Of a stretch of 64,000 nucleotides of DNA, positions 61,574 to 64,000 are shown piece after piece. Under the pieces are notes generated by a model. It did no database searches. It was given only the letters and a program-made list of their open reading frames with translations, and had not been told where the DNA came from. The position numbers were made by a program, and so were the translations under genes. The DNA comes from JADGRB01 sp963835825 (GTDB lineage Bacteria > Myxococcota_A > Polyangia > Fen-1088): the NCBI GenBank assembly GCA_963835825.1, contig CAWIGZ010000001.1:1240001-1304000 (forward strand), read 5' to 3'. Each line of letters begins with the position of its first letter. The first letter of the stretch is position 1.

Positions 61574-63949
61574 TTGACGACGCGCTGCGATCTGCACGTC
61601 CATTCGTCCGCTTCCACGGGAAATGACGAGTGGTACAGCCGCGTGTTTGGCTGCCCGGAGAGCTACGCCGCCCCCGCGCGACAGTACGAGCTCTGCAAGG
61701 CGCGTGGGATGTCTCTGGTGACGCTCACCGATCACGACACGCTGGCCGGCGGGCTGACGCTGCTCGATCGCCCGGACTTCTTCCTCTCGGAGGAGATCAC
61801 CACCGTGTTTCCGGAGAACGGCTGTGTGATGCACGTGCTGGCCTGGAACATCACCGAGGGCCAGCACGAGCAGATCCAGGCGCGGCGGGGCAACATCTAC
61901 GACCTTTGCGATTACCTCAACCGTGAAGCGATCGCGCATGGGCTCGCTCACCCGTTGCTGAGCCCCAACTGGCGGCTGGACAGCGAGCTGTTCGAGAAGG
62001 CGATCCTCCTGTTCCCGACCTTCGAAGGGATCAACGGCCTCACCGATCGGCGGATCCAACCCGATCTGTTCACCCTCCTCGACCGGCTGACCCCCGACGT
62101 GATCGCGTCGTTGTCGAAGAAGCATGGCATCGTGCCCAACGGCTGCTCTCCGGCCCGCAAGGCGCTGGTCGCCGGCTCGGACGATCACGTGCACAGGCGC
62201 TGCGGCACGATCTATTCCGAGGTCGCCGGGGAGCTGGCGCCGGAATCGTTTCTGGAGCGGTGCACGTCAGGGGGCGCTCGCTTGATCGGCGAGCAGGCTC
62301 ACCTCAACGCGATGGCCGTCTGCATCAAGCACACGACCTACCACCACTTGAAGCAACGCTGCTCGGACCGCGCCGATTTTCGCGATCCGTTCGTCGACAT
62401 GATGGACCTGCTCGCGGGCCGGGGAGCTGGGACCGCCGCCGAGCGATCGGGGGAGCCGGGCCAGGGATTCGTGGCCAGCCTTTGTGCCGGTCTGCGCGAC
62501 GCCGCGATCGGCGCCGGCAAGGGGCTCGACATTCTGGAGATCCCCGAGCGCCCCACCGAGGCGGACGACGCCCGGATCGTCGAGGGGATCGCCCAGCTCT
62601 CGAACAAGGTGCTCGAGCGTTCGCTGAACGACCTGCTCGACGCGGTGAACGACTTCGATCTCTATCGGATCTTCGGCTCGCTGCGGGATCTCGCGGGCGC
62701 GCTGGTCACCGCCACCCCGGTGTTCTTCGCGGGCCATCATTTCGGAAGCCAGGAGCGCCAGGTCGCTTCGTTGTGGGAGAGCTGGACCGCCTTCGACCTC
62801 CCCAGGCGCGCCGATCGGCTGGCCGTCTTCAGCGATTCGCTCGATCAGGTGGACGGCGTGTCGACCTGGTGCACCCGCTTCGTCGACCGGGCGCGGGAGG
62901 CGCAGGAGGAGGTTCTCATTCCGCATTGCGGGCCGCTCCCGGGCCCGAACCCCGAAGGGCCGCTCCATCAGCTGCCCGCCATCACCTCGTTCGCGTTCCC
63001 GCTTTACGATCAGCTGAGGTTCTACGTCCCTTCGCTCATCGACACGCTGGTCTGGGCCTGGCGCGAACGGATCACGCATCTCGAGCTGGCCACCCCCGGT
63101 CCCATGGGGCTGGTCGGTCTCCTGGTCGCCAAGGTGCTCCAGCTCCCCGTCACCGCCAGCTATCACACCGAGGTGCCCGCGCTGATCAACCTCCTCGGGG
63201 GGCATCCGCTGTTGGAGCGGTTCGGGCGCCGTTACGTCGGCTGGTTTTACAATCAGGTGGATCGGGTCTTCGCGTTCTCGTCACGGTCGCGCGACGCCCT
63301 CTGCGAGATGGGCGTCCGGCCAGAGGCGATCCATCTGGTCCCTCAGGCGGTCGATCCGCGCGAGTTCTCGCCCAGCCACCGCTCGCCCGGCGTGTTCGAC
63401 GAGGTGAACGTCGACGCGGAAGGGCGGCCGGTCATCCTGAGCGTCGGGAGGCTCTCCCACGAAAAGAACCTTCCGTTGATCATCGAGGCCGTCGGGCGGC
63501 TGCAGGGTCGGCCGAGACCACCGCTGCTGGTGGTGGTCGGCGACGGACCGGGTCGCCGGGAGCTGGAGGAGCTGCACGGCGACAAGGAATTCGTGCGCTT
63601 CGTGGGGATTCAGCGGGGCCAGCGGCTGAAGTCGCTGTACGCGTCGGCGAGCATGTTCGTGTTCGCCAGCCGCGTCGACACGCTCGGCCTCGTGAACATG
63701 GAGGCGATGTCGAGCGGCATTCCCGTGCTCGTGCCGGCGGATGCGTGCTTCGCCGAGTTCGTGGTCAAGGGGATCTCCGCCGAGTGTTACGAGTTCGGGA
63801 CGGCGGGGCTGGTGGCCGCCATCGAGCGGGTGCTCGACGACCCATCGCGCGCGACGTGCATCGGCAACGAAGGGCGCAGGGCGATGATTGAACGCTGGGA
63901 AGACGCCTCGTTCCCGCGCATCTGGCGGTCGATGGTCGGGTCTCCCTGA
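61574..63949 (+). CDS. PHP phosphoesterase-glycosyltransferase fusion protein
   Basis: 791 residues from TTG 61574. N-terminal PHP domain: CDLHVHSSAST, LVTLTDHDTLAGG and AGSDDHVHRRCGT are the metal-binding His/Asp sites. The C-terminal half is a GT4 glycosyltransferase: HTEVPALINLLGGHPLL, ILSVGRLSHEKNLPLIIEAV, DGPGRRELEEL and the EX7E-like region SRVDTLGLVNMEAMSSGIPV. Such fusions occur in surface polysaccharide clusters; the PHP part may trim a phosphate from the sugar chain or its lipid carrier. Third gene of the cluster. Confidence 0.88.
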   Translation: MTTRCDLHVHSSASTGNDEWYSRVFGCPESYAAPARQYELCKARGMSLVTLTDHDTLAGGLTLLDRPDFFLSEEITTVFPENGCVMHVLAWNITEGQHEQIQARRGNIYDLCDYLNREAIAHGLAHPLLSPNWRLDSELFEKAILLFPTFEGINGLTDRRIQPDLFTLLDRLTPDVIASLSKKHGIVPNGCSPARKALVAGSDDHVHRRCGTIYSEVAGELAPESFLERCTSGGARLIGEQAHLNAMAVCIKHTTYHHLKQRCSDRADFRDPFVDMMDLLAGRGAGTAAERSGEPGQGFVASLCAGLRDAAIGAGKGLDILEIPERPTEADDARIVEGIAQLSNKVLERSLNDLLDAVNDFDLYRIFGSLRDLAGALVTATPVFFAGHHFGSQERQVASLWESWTAFDLPRRADRLAVFSDSLDQVDGVSTWCTRFVDRAREAQEEVLIPHCGPLPGPNPEGPLHQLPAITSFAFPLYDQLRFYVPSLIDTLVWAWRERITHLELATPGPMGLVGLLVAKVLQLPVTASYHTEVPALINLLGGHPLLERFGRRYVGWFYNQVDRVFAFSSRSRDALCEMGVRPEAIHLVPQAVDPREFSPSHRSPGVFDEVNVDAEGRPVILSVGRLSHEKNLPLIIEAVGRLQGRPRPPLLVVVGDGPGRRELEELHGDKEFVRFVGIQRGQRLKSLYASASMFVFASRVDTLGLVNMEAMSSGIPVLVPADACFAEFVVKGISAECYEFGTAGLVAAIERVLDDPSRATCIGNEGRRAMIERWEDASFPRIWRSMVGSP

Positions 63950-64000
63950 CGGTTGGGCTGCGACTCACGAACAGTGCGCGCCCGCAGCGCCTCCGCTGAA

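Overview
High-GC bacterial chromosome segment, most consistent with a Myxococcota (Polyangia-like) genome. The signs are many secreted lipoproteins with a lipobox followed by a Gly/Ser/Ala-rich linker, a DUF1552/DUF1592 pair, several myxobacterial-type beta-propeller lipoproteins, ECF sigma modules tied to outer-membrane barrels, and remnants of AgmX/PglI-type and Cys-rich proteins. I recognise no tRNA, rRNA, CRISPR array, prophage or complete insertion sequence.

Layout. 1-12100: an accessory stretch in which partial copies of one NAD-dependent epimerase gene (A, B, G, C, D, E), all on the plus strand, alternate with unrelated cargo: parDE, DUF433/DUF5615, lipoproteins, a VIT/vWA protein, a truncated parE joined to an FG-GAP fragment, a transposase tail, an SGNH hydrolase and a HigBA-like pair. 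A seventh, internally deleted copy (F) lies at 19.1 kb. 12200-20000: PEP-mutase-family enzyme, hybrid histidine kinase, DUF1592/DUF1552 operon, YceI protein. 20400-29040: GH2-like lipoprotein, DUF1579 protein, several lipoproteins, a TrmO tail. 29040-33670: gene debris and repeats around a four-gene barrel/ECF sigma/membrane protein/lipoprotein operon. 33670-46070: three related beta-propeller lipoproteins, DUF309, a papain-like-fold candidate, Cys-rich lipoproteins and a FISUMP-domain protein. 46100-52700: frameshifted histidine kinase, membrane glycosyltransferase, a second barrel/ECF/TPR module, an S74-domain lipoprotein. 52800-64000: di-heme protein, fused membrane/spermidine-synthase-like protein, and a three-gene polysaccharide-type cluster (deacetylase-like, six-hairpin glycosidase, PHP-glycosyltransferase fusion).

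Two themes stand out. First, the intergenic space is full of gene fragments, most keeping the 3-prime end and stop codon of the parent gene; the epimerase fragments and a histidine-kinase tail also show where their parents are. All recognisable toxin-antitoxin loci sit next to epimerase fragments. Second, two paralogous barrel-ECF sigma-membrane protein modules look like a trans-envelope signalling design analogous to FecA/FecI/FecR, but with small barrels carrying a periplasmic N-terminal domain. Several single-base frameshifts between 39 and 56 kb may be real decay or assembly errors. All family calls were made by eye; no database search was run.
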